Below, in pieces: positions 20,143 to 28,833 of a stretch of 64,000 bases of DNA. The position numbers and the translations under genes were made by a program. The notes beneath the pieces were generated by a model. The model saw only the letters and a program-made list of their open reading frames with translations. It was not told the DNA's origin and ran no database searches. How positions within the stretch are numbered: position 1 is the stretch's first letter; the number at the start of each line of letters is the position of its first letter. This DNA is from Mobiluncus porci (GTDB lineage Bacteria; Actinomycetota; Actinomycetes; Actinomycetales; Actinomycetaceae), in contig NZ_VUMY01000014.1 in the NCBI RefSeq assembly GCF_009695935.1, positions 18,465 through 82,464 on the forward strand, given 5' to 3'.

Positions 20143-21786
20143 ATGACTGACGGAAGAAAAACATTGAACAAGACTGAAAACAGCACTACTCAAAAACCTG
20201 CCAAAGAACATCGTCGCACCACCCTACTAAAACGTATGCTACTAGGTTCTTTGCCAATAATTATTGGCGTCGTGTCTTTATCCGTGCTGATGATCCTATC
20301 GGGTCGAATCATTTTTTCCCAGGTTAATAGCTTTCTGAATGCTGCCACCTCAGTAGAAAGAATGTCAGTCATCGAATCTGAAACCTACCAGGTCGGAAAG
20401 TACCAGTATGCGTATGCGCAGTCAGTTTTAATGGGGCAAGCTAACGATAATTATGCGCAGCTCCGCGACGAGAATCTCAAATTGATAGAAGAATCTCTTC
20501 AGCTGGTGGGTTCTTTCACTACCAATCCTGACGACCAAGCAATGCTTGATGATCTTATGGCTTCGACTGAGAAACTGGGAGAACTCATCGAGACCTCCAA
20601 TACAGAGTTAAACTCTTCGAAAGGCTCCAACTCCGACACTTTGAACAACGTTCTGACTAAAGAAATTAGCGCTCTTGTTGCGAAGTTGGACGAATTCAAA
20701 CCGTCTTTGCTCGCCGCTCGGGAGGAAGCGAAAAGCACCTTGGATGCCGCCATCATCCGAAACATTATTATCCAGGTTATTGCCATCTTGGTGCAAGGAG
20801 GAATCGCTGTCGTCCTGATGGGACGAATCCGACGCAGTATTGTGAGGTCTGTGACCTCGGTGGAGGATTCTGTGAGAGCCTTATCACAAGGTGATTTGAC
20901 TCATGACGCGGAAGTGCTGTCAAACGATGAAGTCGGGGATATGTCTAGAGCTATGAATCTGACAGGTGCGACCCTGCGAGAAGCTTTCAGAGCGTCGGCT
21001 GAAGCATCCCAAAACGTCAGTAGCCAATCTGCTGAGGTGACGGAGTTGACTGCGGACACGGAAGGTTTGGCGAGAGAAGCGACGGAACAAGCTGCAGTCG
21101 TAGCGGGAGCCGCGGAGCAAGTTTCTCAAAGTATTCAGACTATAGCGGCAGGTTCTGAACAAATGGGTGCATCCATTCGGGAAATCTCGTCAAACGCCAA
21201 CGAGGCGGCTCGAGTTTCCCAAGAGGCTACCGCCGTGGCTGCTTCCACGACAGAAACGGTGGATAAACTCGGAAAGTCCTCGAAAGCAATTGATGAAGTT
21301 GTCCATACGATTACCGGCATTGCTGAACAAACGAATCTGTTGGCTCTTAACGCCACCATCGAGGCCGCTCGCGCGGGAGATGCCGGTAAAGGCTTCGCGG
21401 TTGTGGCCGGCGAGGTGAAGGATCTGGCCTCGGAAACCGCGAAAGCAACTGAAGAAATCACGGTGAAGATTGCGAAAATTCAGGAAGACACCGAGGGTGC
21501 TATCGCGGCGATGAAGCGGATTAGTGAAATCATTTCCCAGATTAATGATTTCCAGACCACTATCGCTGCCGCTGTGGAGGAACAAACTGCGACAACTCAA
21601 GAAATGTCGCGTTCCGTCTCGGAAGCAGCAGCGGGTTCCGCAAACGTAGCAGCAAATATAACCACCTATGCGGAAAGTTCTGCGGGAGCAATTGAGCCGC
21701 TCAAGATGCTGGGTGCTACAGCAACCGAGTTGAAGACTAAGGCCGAGGCGCTGACGGGGAAGATCAACCAGTTCAAATATGAGTAG
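20143..21786 (+). CDS. Methyl-accepting chemotaxis protein 3
   Basis: A 547-residue chemoreceptor following the previous one after 11 bp. TM1 is at about 28-52, the sensor runs to about 205, TM2 is at about 206-226, then HAMP and the signalling domain with [16 protein letters not shown] near residue 397. The N-terminal 25 residues are rich in Lys/Thr and cytoplasmic. The pair ends at a strong intrinsic-type terminator (21836-21884), supporting a two-gene transcript. The ligand is unknown. Confidence 0.95.
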   Translation: MTDGRKTLNKTENSTTQKPAKEHRRTTLLKRMLLGSLPIIIGVVSLSVLMILSGRIIFSQVNSFLNAATSVERMSVIESETYQVGKYQYAYAQSVLMGQANDNYAQLRDENLKLIEESLQLVGSFTTNPDDQAMLDDLMASTEKLGELIETSNTELNSSKGSNSDTLNNVLTKEISALVAKLDEFKPSLLAAREEAKSTLDAAIIRNIIIQVIAILVQGGIAVVLMGRIRRSIVRSVTSVEDSVRALSQGDLTHDAEVLSNDEVGDMSRAMNLTGATLREAFRASAEASQNVSSQSAEVTELTADTEGLAREATEQAAVVAGAAEQVSQSIQTIAAGSEQMGASIREISSNANEAARVSQEATAVAASTTETVDKLGKSSKAIDEVVHTITGIAEQTNLLALNATIEAARAGDAGKGFAVVAGEVKDLASETAKATEEITVKIAKIQEDTEGAIAAMKRISEIISQINDFQTTIAAAVEEQTATTQEMSRSVSEAAAGSANVAANITTYAESSAGAIEPLKMLGATATELKTKAEALTGKINQFKYE

Positions 21787-21835
21787 GGGTTGGTCTATAG
21801 CCCTGCCTGAGACTTAGGTCTTAGGCGAGGAATCT

Positions 21836-21884
21836 CGAAACGGCGAGTTTGAGCAAGTTGCTGAACTCGCCGTTTCGCGTTTTT
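21836..21884 (+). terminator. Rho-independent terminator after the tandem receptor genes
   Basis: Perfect 14-bp stem (21836-21849 with 21864-21877, arms CGAAACGGCGAGTT and complement), 14-nt loop, followed by CGTTTTTAG. It lies 50 nt after the receptor stop. Confidence 0.85.
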
Positions 21885-21980
21885 AGGGTTTGACCGGCAA
21901 CTCACTCAGCGTAGCAGAGCCAAAATTTCCCCTGGTGCACTAAACTAAATAACAGGTCGAGTTTCGGAAAGGAGGCGCTC

Positions 21981-23090
21981 GTGATTGGTTCGGTGCAAGA
22001 ATTCGCCGATTTGATTGCTTCGGAGAATGAAGACGATTTTCTCCGCGCCACCACCGATATCGCGCCGACTTTCGTGTGGGAAGAAATTATCCGGAAACGC
22101 CCGGATCTGGCCGAATTTGTCACTCAATCCGCGACGATTCCCGACTCTGTTTTGGAAACCGTCGCCTTAGCCGCGCCGTGGCGGGCGCGCTACCTGGTGG
22201 CTACCCAAGAACGAACCCCGCCGAGTATTCTCGCGAAACTGGCTCATGATGGGGATTCGCGGGTGCAAAGAGCCGCCTTGGCCAATGACGCAACCCCGCT
22301 GAAGGTTGTGGCGCAGCTGCGCGATGACCGCCACGAGGAGATTGCCAAACTGGCGAAGCTAATTTGGGAGGATCGTGCTGAAAAACGGGCTGGTAAACAT
22401 TCCTCCAAGGGAGACCGCCTGTGGGACGTTCCTCACGATGAGGCCGGAAAGAACCAAGCCACAGCGGTGGCCTACCGAACTTATTTTGATGAACTAGTGG
22501 CTGCTAAAGGAATGACGTCTGCGGACGTGGTGCGCGGCTTTGACCCGCGCGACCCCGAGCTGCCACTTGCTCCCGAAGATCCGTGGGTGGTGGCGCCGTG
22601 GGGAGACGAAGAGTATGTAGTCGGCTCTCAACGAGGCAGCGAATTTGCAATCTACGATATGGTTGATTCCCTCGAAGAAGCGGTTGACCTCGTATATCGA
22701 CTTTGTACAGAAGTTCTTCCGGTGGGGGAGCTGCCCGCGGATGCACCCCAGCGGGGCCAGAAAACCGGAATCGGGATTGACGCGCGGACAATTTCTCGCG
22801 GTGGAAAGCCAGGATCGAATGAGCTCCACACCGGGGATTTGCTCGACTGCTTTGATGATGACAAGGCTCAGTTTTTGTTTGCCCTCGGAACGCCGCTCGC
22901 AGCGCGGGGAATGAAACTTGACCAAGCCAAACCTTACCGAGTTTTTGAAGTGCGAGCGCCCCTGCCGATGGCGGTGTTGGAAGGACTCACCGCTGAGACT
23001 AACGGCAACCCAGGTGGAGGGGCAATTGTAGTCCTCGATCGGCCACTGCGATGGTATTTGGATCAAGGCTTTCTCCTGGAATTAAAATAG
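21981..23090 (+). CDS. LRV-like repeat protein with degenerate TNT-like C-terminal domain
   Basis: A 369-residue, apparently cytosolic protein (no signal peptide). Residues about 50-125 form short helical repeats of the leucine-rich-variant kind (IPDSVLETVAL, TPPSILAKLAHDGDSRVQR, ATPLKVVAQLRDD). The last ~85 residues resemble the tuberculosis necrotizing toxin fold: GTPLAARGM, then PYRVFEV, then NPGGGAIVVLDRPL and a C-terminal LDQGFLLEL. The usual DRFGS is DCFDD, and the Gln normally after GGG is replaced (GGGAIVV), so key NAD-glycohydrolase residues seem lost. GTG start with GGAGG 6 nt upstream. It sits between chemoreceptor genes. The TNT assignment is by motif recall; the function is unknown. 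Confidence 0.6.
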   Translation: MIGSVQEFADLIASENEDDFLRATTDIAPTFVWEEIIRKRPDLAEFVTQSATIPDSVLETVALAAPWRARYLVATQERTPPSILAKLAHDGDSRVQRAALANDATPLKVVAQLRDDRHEEIAKLAKLIWEDRAEKRAGKHSSKGDRLWDVPHDEAGKNQATAVAYRTYFDELVAAKGMTSADVVRGFDPRDPELPLAPEDPWVVAPWGDEEYVVGSQRGSEFAIYDMVDSLEEAVDLVYRLCTEVLPVGELPADAPQRGQKTGIGIDARTISRGGKPGSNELHTGDLLDCFDDDKAQFLFALGTPLAARGMKLDQAKPYRVFEVRAPLPMAVLEGLTAETNGNPGGGAIVVLDRPLRWYLDQGFLLELK

Positions 23091-23205
23091 GCAGATATGT
23101 ATGTCTTAACATATAGAGCTATCTGTATTTACGGTATTTATCCAGGCTGTAAGGTGTAAATTATTTTTCGACTGACTGTACTAATTCAAGAAAGGAAGCT
23201 GAGTC

Positions 23206-24840
23206 ATGTCGGAAAAAGAGAAAGTTGCCCTAGCTGATGGACAGCAGTTTCGCCCCGGATTGGGTTTGCGAATCAAGATTATAGCAACAATTGTTTTGGT
23301 GGCATTGGGTGCTATTATAGTTTCGTCCGCCGCTACCATCGGGATTAGCTCATATCGAGCCAATTCCACGGCACTGACGGAAACCACCTTGCGTGGGACC
23401 GATTTTGAGGACAAATTGCGTTTCTCCCAAGAGTGGGCGAGAATTCTCTTCTCCATGGTGGGAACCGTGCATGACCAGGAAACCCTTGACAATTTGGTGG
23501 GTCAGTTGGAACAGGCCAGGGCAGATCGCGTCAAACTCATCGAAGAGGCTGAAGCTCGCGGGGTGCCCCAGCAGCTTCCTACCTGGAACAAGTACAAAGA
23601 AGACTATGACAAGTGGATGGATCATGTGATGAATACCATGATTCCGGCGGCTAATCCGAATGACATGACCGCTTATTCCAATATGCTGTGGGATACTTCC
23701 CCGACTGGTTCCAGAACTTTGATTAAAAACTTCGTTGCGGATTACGAACAAATTCGCGTCGAATTCAACGACATGATTAAAGCTAAAAATGCTGAAATTG
23801 CAGCTCAAGGTATGACGATTATCATAATCTGCATCGTGGTTACCGTCTTAGTTTTCGCGCTGGGATTGATCATTGCTTTCGTCTTTGCGGGACGAATCGA
23901 AAAGAGCGTCAAGAATATTCAAAATGCGTTGCAGATTGTGGCGGAAGGGGACTTGACCCAAGAGGACAAGATCTTGAGCAGCGACGAGCTGGGCGCAGCC
24001 ACAGTAGAGCTCCAGCGGGCAAAAGAATCATTGCGTCACCTCATCAGCGCCGCCGATGAAGCGGCTGCGGGAGTAGTGGGACAAGCCGAGCAAGTGTCTA
24101 AGCAGTCCGCTGATGTTACCGAGGCTGCGAGTGCTTCGGCAGAACAATCCATCACGGTTGCCGCCGCCGCGGAGCAGGTCTCGAACTCGATTGACTCGGT
24201 GGCTGCCGGCGCTGAAGAGATGGGTGCCTCCATTCGCGAGATTTCTTCCAACGCCAACGAGGCGGCCCGTGTTTCTCAGCAGGCCACCGAGGCAGCCGCG
24301 CGGACTAACGAAGTCGTGTCTCGCCTCGGGACTTCTTCTCAGGAAATTGGGGAAGTCATTAAGTCCATTACTTCCATTGCGGAGCAAACTAACCTTTTGG
24401 CCTTGAACGCTACCATTGAGGCGGCTCGCGCTGGAGAAGCCGGCAAGGGCTTCGCCGTGGTCGCTGGGGAAGTGAAGGACCTGGCTGCGGAGACGGGAAC
24501 CGCTACGGAGGAGATTTCCAAGCGGATTGAAACCATCCAGTCCGATGTGGCTGATGCCGTAAGTGCCATTGATGAAATCAGCAATATCATCTCCCAGATT
24601 AACGACTTCCAGACCACAATTGCCGCCGCGGTAGAGGAACAAACCGCTACCACGAACGAAATGTCGCGGTCGGTGTCGGAAGCTGCCGAAGGTGCGCAAT
24701 CCATCGCTGGCTCGATCCACACGATTGCTGGCGGCGCACAAAAAGCCGGTGAAATGATTGTTGACATGTCTTCACGCATTCAAGACATCAACAGTGGTGC
24801 CTCCAACCTGCTCAGCCGTATCGAGTCCTTCAAGTACTAG
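23206..24840 (+). CDS. Methyl-accepting chemotaxis protein 4
   Basis: A 544-residue chemoreceptor: TM1 at about 21-43, extracellular sensor, TM2 at about 202-228 ([20 protein letters not shown]), HAMP and a signalling hairpin with [16 protein letters not shown] near residue 394. The tip has AGEAGKG where the other three have AGDAGKG. GAAAGGAAG precedes the ATG. It is separated from receptors 2 and 3 by the TNT-like gene and is read from its own promoter region (23091-23205, AT-rich). The ligand is unknown. Confidence 0.95.
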   Translation: MSEKEKVALADGQQFRPGLGLRIKIIATIVLVALGAIIVSSAATIGISSYRANSTALTETTLRGTDFEDKLRFSQEWARILFSMVGTVHDQETLDNLVGQLEQARADRVKLIEEAEARGVPQQLPTWNKYKEDYDKWMDHVMNTMIPAANPNDMTAYSNMLWDTSPTGSRTLIKNFVADYEQIRVEFNDMIKAKNAEIAAQGMTIIIICIVVTVLVFALGLIIAFVFAGRIEKSVKNIQNALQIVAEGDLTQEDKILSSDELGAATVELQRAKESLRHLISAADEAAAGVVGQAEQVSKQSADVTEAASASAEQSITVAAAAEQVSNSIDSVAAGAEEMGASIREISSNANEAARVSQQATEAAARTNEVVSRLGTSSQEIGEVIKSITSIAEQTNLLALNATIEAARAGEAGKGFAVVAGEVKDLAAETGTATEEISKRIETIQSDVADAVSAIDEISNIISQINDFQTTIAAAVEEQTATTNEMSRSVSEAAEGAQSIAGSIHTIAGGAQKAGEMIVDMSSRIQDINSGASNLLSRIESFKY

Positions 24841-25034
24841 GTCTCGACCCGCGACTCGGGTTACTCGCCAGGAGTCGCGCAGGGGACGATCGCTCGGAGC
24901 CGCCTGGGGGTTGGCCCGTAAGGTACTCACTAGGGCGACGCGGAGACGCGATGGGGGAGGGTGCTCCCTCGTAGCTGCGAGAGCCTTCCCGAGCGACGAC
25001 GTGAAGTCACGCCCACCTCAAGAGTAGATACGGA

Positions 25035-26801
25035 TTACCGCTGGGCGCGGTTGATGGCGGAGATGACGGCCTTGTAGGCGGCGCGAATCGTTGAGGGGTC
25101 GATTCCCACGCCCCACAGCACCTCCCCATCCACAACCGCCTCCACATACGCGGCGGCGCTCGCGTCGCGTCCGGCGCTCATGGCGTGCTCTACATAGTCC
25201 AGAATCCGCACCTCCAGACCCATCTTCTCGAAGGCATGGACGAAAGCATCGACCGGCCCGTTGCCGACCGATTCCATCTGGACTTTCGCGCCGCGATCAT
25301 TTAAGGAGATAGAGACCTCAGTGTCGCCGCCTTCTGCGGTGGGAACGCTCGACACGTGCGCGCCGTCGAGGAAGAAACGACCCCAGTGTTTCCCATCGAT
25401 GCCGGCCTCCGAGGCGGGGAGGTATTCGTCTGCGAAAATCTTCCACAGGTTGTCCGCGGTGAGTTCCCCGCCGAACTTGTCGGTGGTCTTTTGGACGATC
25501 CTGGAAAACTCGATCTGGAGTCGACGCGGCAGGTCGAGGTGGTGCTTTTCTTTCATCAAGTAGGCGACCCCGCCCTTGCCGGACTGGGAATTGACGCGCA
25601 CGACCGCCTCGTAGTTGCGCCCCACATCGTGGGGGTCAATCGGGAGATAGGGGAGTTCCCAGATGACCGCGTTTTCGTCTCCACCAGCGGCCTTGACCTT
25701 TTCTTCGCGGGCGGCGAAGCCTTTCTTGATGGCATCTTGATGAGATCCGGAGAACGAGGTATAGACGAGTTCGCCGACATAGGGCAAGCGCTGCGGGGTT
25801 GACATCCGGGTGCAGTGTTCCACCGTATCGCGGACCTCGTCGAGGTTCGAGAGGTCAAGTTGTGGGTCAATACCTTGACTAAACAGGTTAAGCGCGAGAG
25901 TGACTAGGTCAACGTTTCCGGTGCGTTCGCCCTGCCCGAGCAAGCAGCCCTCGACGCGGTCCGCGCCCGCCATCTGGGCAAGCTCCGCGGTGGCGATGCC
26001 GGTGCCGCGGTCGTTGTGGTTGTGGGCGGAGATACAAACGAATTCGCGTCGGGAGATGTTTCTCGAGAAGTATTCGATCTGGTCGGCGTAAATATTCGGC
26101 GTGCAGCGTTCCACGGTTGTGGGAAGGTTCAAGATGATTTCGCGCTCAGAGCTCGGCTGCCAGACATCCATGACGGCTTCGCAAACTTCGAGGGCGAAAT
26201 CGAGTTCGGTGTCAACAAAGATTTCCGGAGAATATTCGAGGCCGAAAATCGTCTCGTCATCAAGGATTTTTTCCGCCTGGGCCACGACCTCGCGGGTGCC
26301 TGCTACCGCCAACTCCACGGTCTGCGGCTTGTCATTGTGGAAGACAATGTCGCGGAAAACCGGCGCGGTCGCGTTATAGATATGTACGGTAGCGCGCGGG
26401 AAGCCCTTGATGGCCTCGATGGTTTTCCCAATCAAGTCTGAGCGGGACTGGGTGAGAACCGAAACCGTCACATCCTCTGGGACCGCGTCGTCTTCAATTA
26501 GGGAACGCACGAAGTCAAAGTCCGTTTGGGACGCTGAGGGGAAGCCAATCTCAATTTCCTTGAAGCCAATCTTTACGAGGAGGTCGAACATGGCGCGTTT
26601 CCGGGCGGGATCCATGGGCTCGATGAGGGCCTGATTGCCGTCGCGAAGGTCGGTCGACAGCCAACGCGGCGCTTTCGTGATGCGGTTTCCTGGCCAAGTC
26701 CGGTCGGGGAGAGACACGGGATTGGTTTCCAGGAAGGGGCGGTATTTCCCAAAAGGCATACCGGAAGTTTGTTGACGGTTGGAAAATCCAGAGGTGCGCA
26801 T
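25035..26801 (-). CDS. leuA: 2-isopropylmalate synthase
   Basis: The first committed enzyme of leucine synthesis (acetyl-CoA plus 2-oxoisovalerate), 588 residues, of the long actinobacterial type. The HMGL barrel opens with RWLSTDLRDGNQALIEPM; CISAHNHNDRGTGIATAEL holds the metal-binding histidines. The C-terminal leucine-binding dimer domain (about residues 440-588) gives feedback control. AAAGGA precedes the ATG at 26801. A Leu-rich leader peptide and alternative hairpins lie in the 120 nt upstream, so expression is attenuated by leucine supply. It stands alone, away from leuB. Confidence 0.96.
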   Translation of the reverse strand: MRTSGFSNRQQTSGMPFGKYRPFLETNPVSLPDRTWPGNRITKAPRWLSTDLRDGNQALIEPMDPARKRAMFDLLVKIGFKEIEIGFPSASQTDFDFVRSLIEDDAVPEDVTVSVLTQSRSDLIGKTIEAIKGFPRATVHIYNATAPVFRDIVFHNDKPQTVELAVAGTREVVAQAEKILDDETIFGLEYSPEIFVDTELDFALEVCEAVMDVWQPSSEREIILNLPTTVERCTPNIYADQIEYFSRNISRREFVCISAHNHNDRGTGIATAELAQMAGADRVEGCLLGQGERTGNVDLVTLALNLFSQGIDPQLDLSNLDEVRDTVEHCTRMSTPQRLPYVGELVYTSFSGSHQDAIKKGFAAREEKVKAAGGDENAVIWELPYLPIDPHDVGRNYEAVVRVNSQSGKGGVAYLMKEKHHLDLPRRLQIEFSRIVQKTTDKFGGELTADNLWKIFADEYLPASEAGIDGKHWGRFFLDGAHVSSVPTAEGGDTEVSISLNDRGAKVQMESVGNGPVDAFVHAFEKMGLEVRILDYVEHAMSAGRDASAAAYVEAVVDGEVLWGVGIDPSTIRAAYKAVISAINRAQR

Positions 26802-26838
26802 TTATATATCCTTTTCTACTGTTGCAAGACCTTTTTCC

Positions 26839-26894
26839 TGCCGAGCATAGGTTTTAGCCGCGCAGGTGGTCTCGGCATTAGAGCCCTACGCGGC
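26839..26894 (-). promoter_or_regulatory. leuA attenuator: two mutually exclusive hairpins
   Basis: Four arms lie between the leader peptide and leuA, in transcript order: arm 1 GCCGCGTAGG (26894-26885, inside the leader codons), arm 2 TGCCGAG (26877-26871), arm 3 CCTGCGCGGC (26866-26857) and arm 4 CTCGGCA (26845-26839). Arm 1 pairs with arm 3 (one G-U), and arm 2 pairs with arm 4. The pairings interleave and so exclude each other. A ribosome stalled at the Leu codons would cover arm 1 and favour 2:4. No long U-run follows, so the mechanism need not be classical termination. Confidence 0.7.
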
Positions 26895-26922
26895 AAAGCA
26901 ACAGCAGCAGGTTTTGCGACAT
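26878..26922 (-). CDS. leuL: leu leader peptide
   Basis: A 14-codon reading frame, MSQNLLLLLCRVGL, then TAA. Codons 5-9 are five consecutive leucine codons (CTG CTG CTG TTG CTT) and codon 14 is also Leu. It is 77 nt upstream of the leuA start and on the same strand. A TACTAT -10 box (26934-26929) is exactly 6 nt before the ATG, so the transcript probably begins at the leader start codon itself. Its only likely role is to sense charged tRNA-Leu by ribosome stalling. Confidence 0.88.
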   Translation of the reverse strand: MSQNLLLLLCRVGL

Positions 26923-26972
26923 GCTTGCATAGTATCACGAAAACTGGGGACACTGTTTCTTGGAGAAACTAT

Positions 26973-27072
26973 GGGGTCGGGCCTCGGCGCCGCGGGTGCA
27001 GGCGTAGCCGACGGGTCAGACCTCGGTGGCGTAACGAAGTGTAGCCAGCAGGGTCTGACCCCGGCGTAGCGT
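26973..27072. repeat. Dispersed GGTCAGACC/GGTCTGACC repeat, copy near leuA
   Basis: A 10-bp inverted repeat, GGGTCAGACC at 27013-27022 and GGTCTGACCC at 27052-27061, encloses GGCGTAACGAAGTGTAGCC. Flanking GGCGTAGCCGACGG and CCCCGGCGTAGCG match the units at 11.4, 36.9 and 57.9 kb. The gap 26802-27127 otherwise holds only the leuA leader. Confidence 0.65.
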
Positions 27073-27127
27073 CGTAAATGTGGCGCGGACTAAGCGGCTA
27101 AGATAGAGGGCAAAAAAAGGGGTAAAA

Positions 27128-28765
27128 ATGTTTGTTCCTGATGTTGAGTCGGTGGGTAGCCTCTTGTGGCTCACCGCACTTGTCGCAACCCTGCCAATTG
27201 TGGGGTTCTTCGCCCTGGTGGGGGCGATGCGGATGCGCTCCCACCTAGCCGGCTTGATCGCCTTGGTACTTGGGATTTTGCTGGCGATTGTGGCCTTCCG
27301 GATGCCGGTGGACATGGCCCTTTCCGCCGCCGCGCTTGGCGCCTTGAACGGTCTTATCCCCATCGTGATCATCGTGATTGCCGCGGTGTGGCTCCACAAG
27401 TTGATGGAAGCCACGGGGCGGGAAGTGGACTTACAGAAAGTTTTTTCCGCGGTAGGAAGCGGGGATCTTCGCCTCCAAGCGATGCTGATTGCGCTGTGTT
27501 TCGGGGGACTCCTCGAGGGGCTCGCGGGCTTCGGAGTGCCGGTCGCGATTGTGGCGGCGCTGTTGATGGGGCTCGGTTTTGAGCCGAAAAAAGCCGCGGT
27601 GATTGCCCTCGTCGCAAATACTTCCCCCGTGGCTTACGCGGCTTTCGGAGTGCCGATAACGACCGCTGCCTCCTTAATGACCAGCGGAACCCCGACTGAG
27701 AATGCCGCGGATATTGCGACCTATGTTTCCGTGCTGGAGCCCGGGATTGCCTTCGTGATGCCTTTCATGCTGACGTTGCTGATTGATAAAAACCACTTCA
27801 GCCAGATGTTTCCCCTCGCTTTCATTATGGGGGTAACCGAAGGCGCGGGACAGTTCCTGACCTTGCGTTTTATCTCTTTTGAGCTCGGGGGAGTCCTCCC
27901 GCCGATTGTGACTTTCCTCGTGATTGCGCTGTTGGTGAGGCTCTATCAGCCGGACACTCCAGAGGAATTCCTCACCGCGCGCCCCGGCGATCTGCGCCTC
28001 GACAGAGTCGCTTTGGCGGTTATGCCTTACGCGCTCGTTATCCTTGTTTTGTCCGTGGGGAGGCTTGTGCCGGTGGTGGCGGGTGCCCTGTCTGCAACAG
28101 ACCTGCGGGTGGCGTGGCCGGGACTGGCCGGGAGGGTGGCTTCCGCCGTCGAACCGGAAACCGCCACCAACACCGGCAACGTGGTGATTCCGATTCTTTC
28201 CCAGCCGGGTGTCTTGATTGCTGTGGCCGCCATCGTTACCGGCATTGTGTTCACTTTTGCCAACGAAGGCGGGAAATATGCGCTGGGGTGGCGGCGAGTG
28301 CTGGGGGAACTCGGAGCGGCGATTTACTCCATGCGTTTTTCCGCGGCCACGATTGTTGAAGTCATCGCCTTGGCCTATGTCATGAATATTTCGGGTATGG
28401 TCTTGACGATTGGGACCTTACTGGCCCGCACGGGCATTGCCTTCTTGGTCTTGTCCCCAATGATTGGCTACCTCGGAACCGCTGTCTCCGGCTCCGCGAC
28501 TTCCGCCAACGCGCTGTTCGCAGCCCTCCAAGAAACCACCGCTTTACAAATCGGCTTGCCCGGGGCCTTCGCAGTCGCGGTCAACACGGCCGGGGGAGTT
28601 ATCGGGAAACTCATCGCGCCGCAGTCGCTCGCGATTGCGGCCGCGGCCATGGGGGAGCCGGAAAAAGAAGGCGAACTCTTGGGTGAGGTTATCGGCTGGT
28701 CGCTTTATCTTCTGCTTTTCGCCGTGTTCTTCTGTGTCGTCTTCGGGCTGCTTTTACTCGGGTGA
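27128..28765 (+). CDS. lctP: L-lactate permease (LctP family)
   Basis: A 12- to 14-helix membrane carrier of 545 residues for lactate/glycolate, normally lactate:H+ symport. LctP features are visible: LIALCFGGLLEGLAGFGVPV, then NTSPVAYAAFGVPITTAAS, and near the end VSGSATSANALFAALQETTA with the glycine/asparagine-rich substrate region. AAAAGGGG precedes the ATG. No lactate dehydrogenase genes adjoin it. In a vaginal anaerobe rich in lactate surroundings this would be an obvious carbon-uptake step (inference). Confidence 0.9.
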   Translation: MFVPDVESVGSLLWLTALVATLPIVGFFALVGAMRMRSHLAGLIALVLGILLAIVAFRMPVDMALSAAALGALNGLIPIVIIVIAAVWLHKLMEATGREVDLQKVFSAVGSGDLRLQAMLIALCFGGLLEGLAGFGVPVAIVAALLMGLGFEPKKAAVIALVANTSPVAYAAFGVPITTAASLMTSGTPTENAADIATYVSVLEPGIAFVMPFMLTLLIDKNHFSQMFPLAFIMGVTEGAGQFLTLRFISFELGGVLPPIVTFLVIALLVRLYQPDTPEEFLTARPGDLRLDRVALAVMPYALVILVLSVGRLVPVVAGALSATDLRVAWPGLAGRVASAVEPETATNTGNVVIPILSQPGVLIAVAAIVTGIVFTFANEGGKYALGWRRVLGELGAAIYSMRFSAATIVEVIALAYVMNISGMVLTIGTLLARTGIAFLVLSPMIGYLGTAVSGSATSANALFAALQETTALQIGLPGAFAVAVNTAGGVIGKLIAPQSLAIAAAAMGEPEKEGELLGEVIGWSLYLLLFAVFFCVVFGLLLLG

Positions 28766-28778
28766 TACACCCCGGATA

Positions 28779-28821
28779 ATCTTTACTTATTGCTACAAGT
28801 AACCTATTATAAAGTAAAGAT
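28779..28821 (+). promoter_or_regulatory. Inverted-repeat operator overlapping the fic promoter
   Basis: Perfect 10-bp arms ATCTTTACTT (28779-28788) and AAGTAAAGAT (28812-28821) flank a TATTAT -10 candidate (28805-28810), 13 nt before the fic ATG. The downstream protein begins with a Cro/CI-type HTH, so autorepression at this site is likely. Confidence 0.6.
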
Positions 28822-28833
28822 TGGGGGTGGGGG

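Noticed and set aside
21981..23090. Secreted contact-dependent or type VII toxin
   Set aside because: No WXG100, signal peptide or export domain, no immunity gene, and the toxin-like domain has lost key residues.
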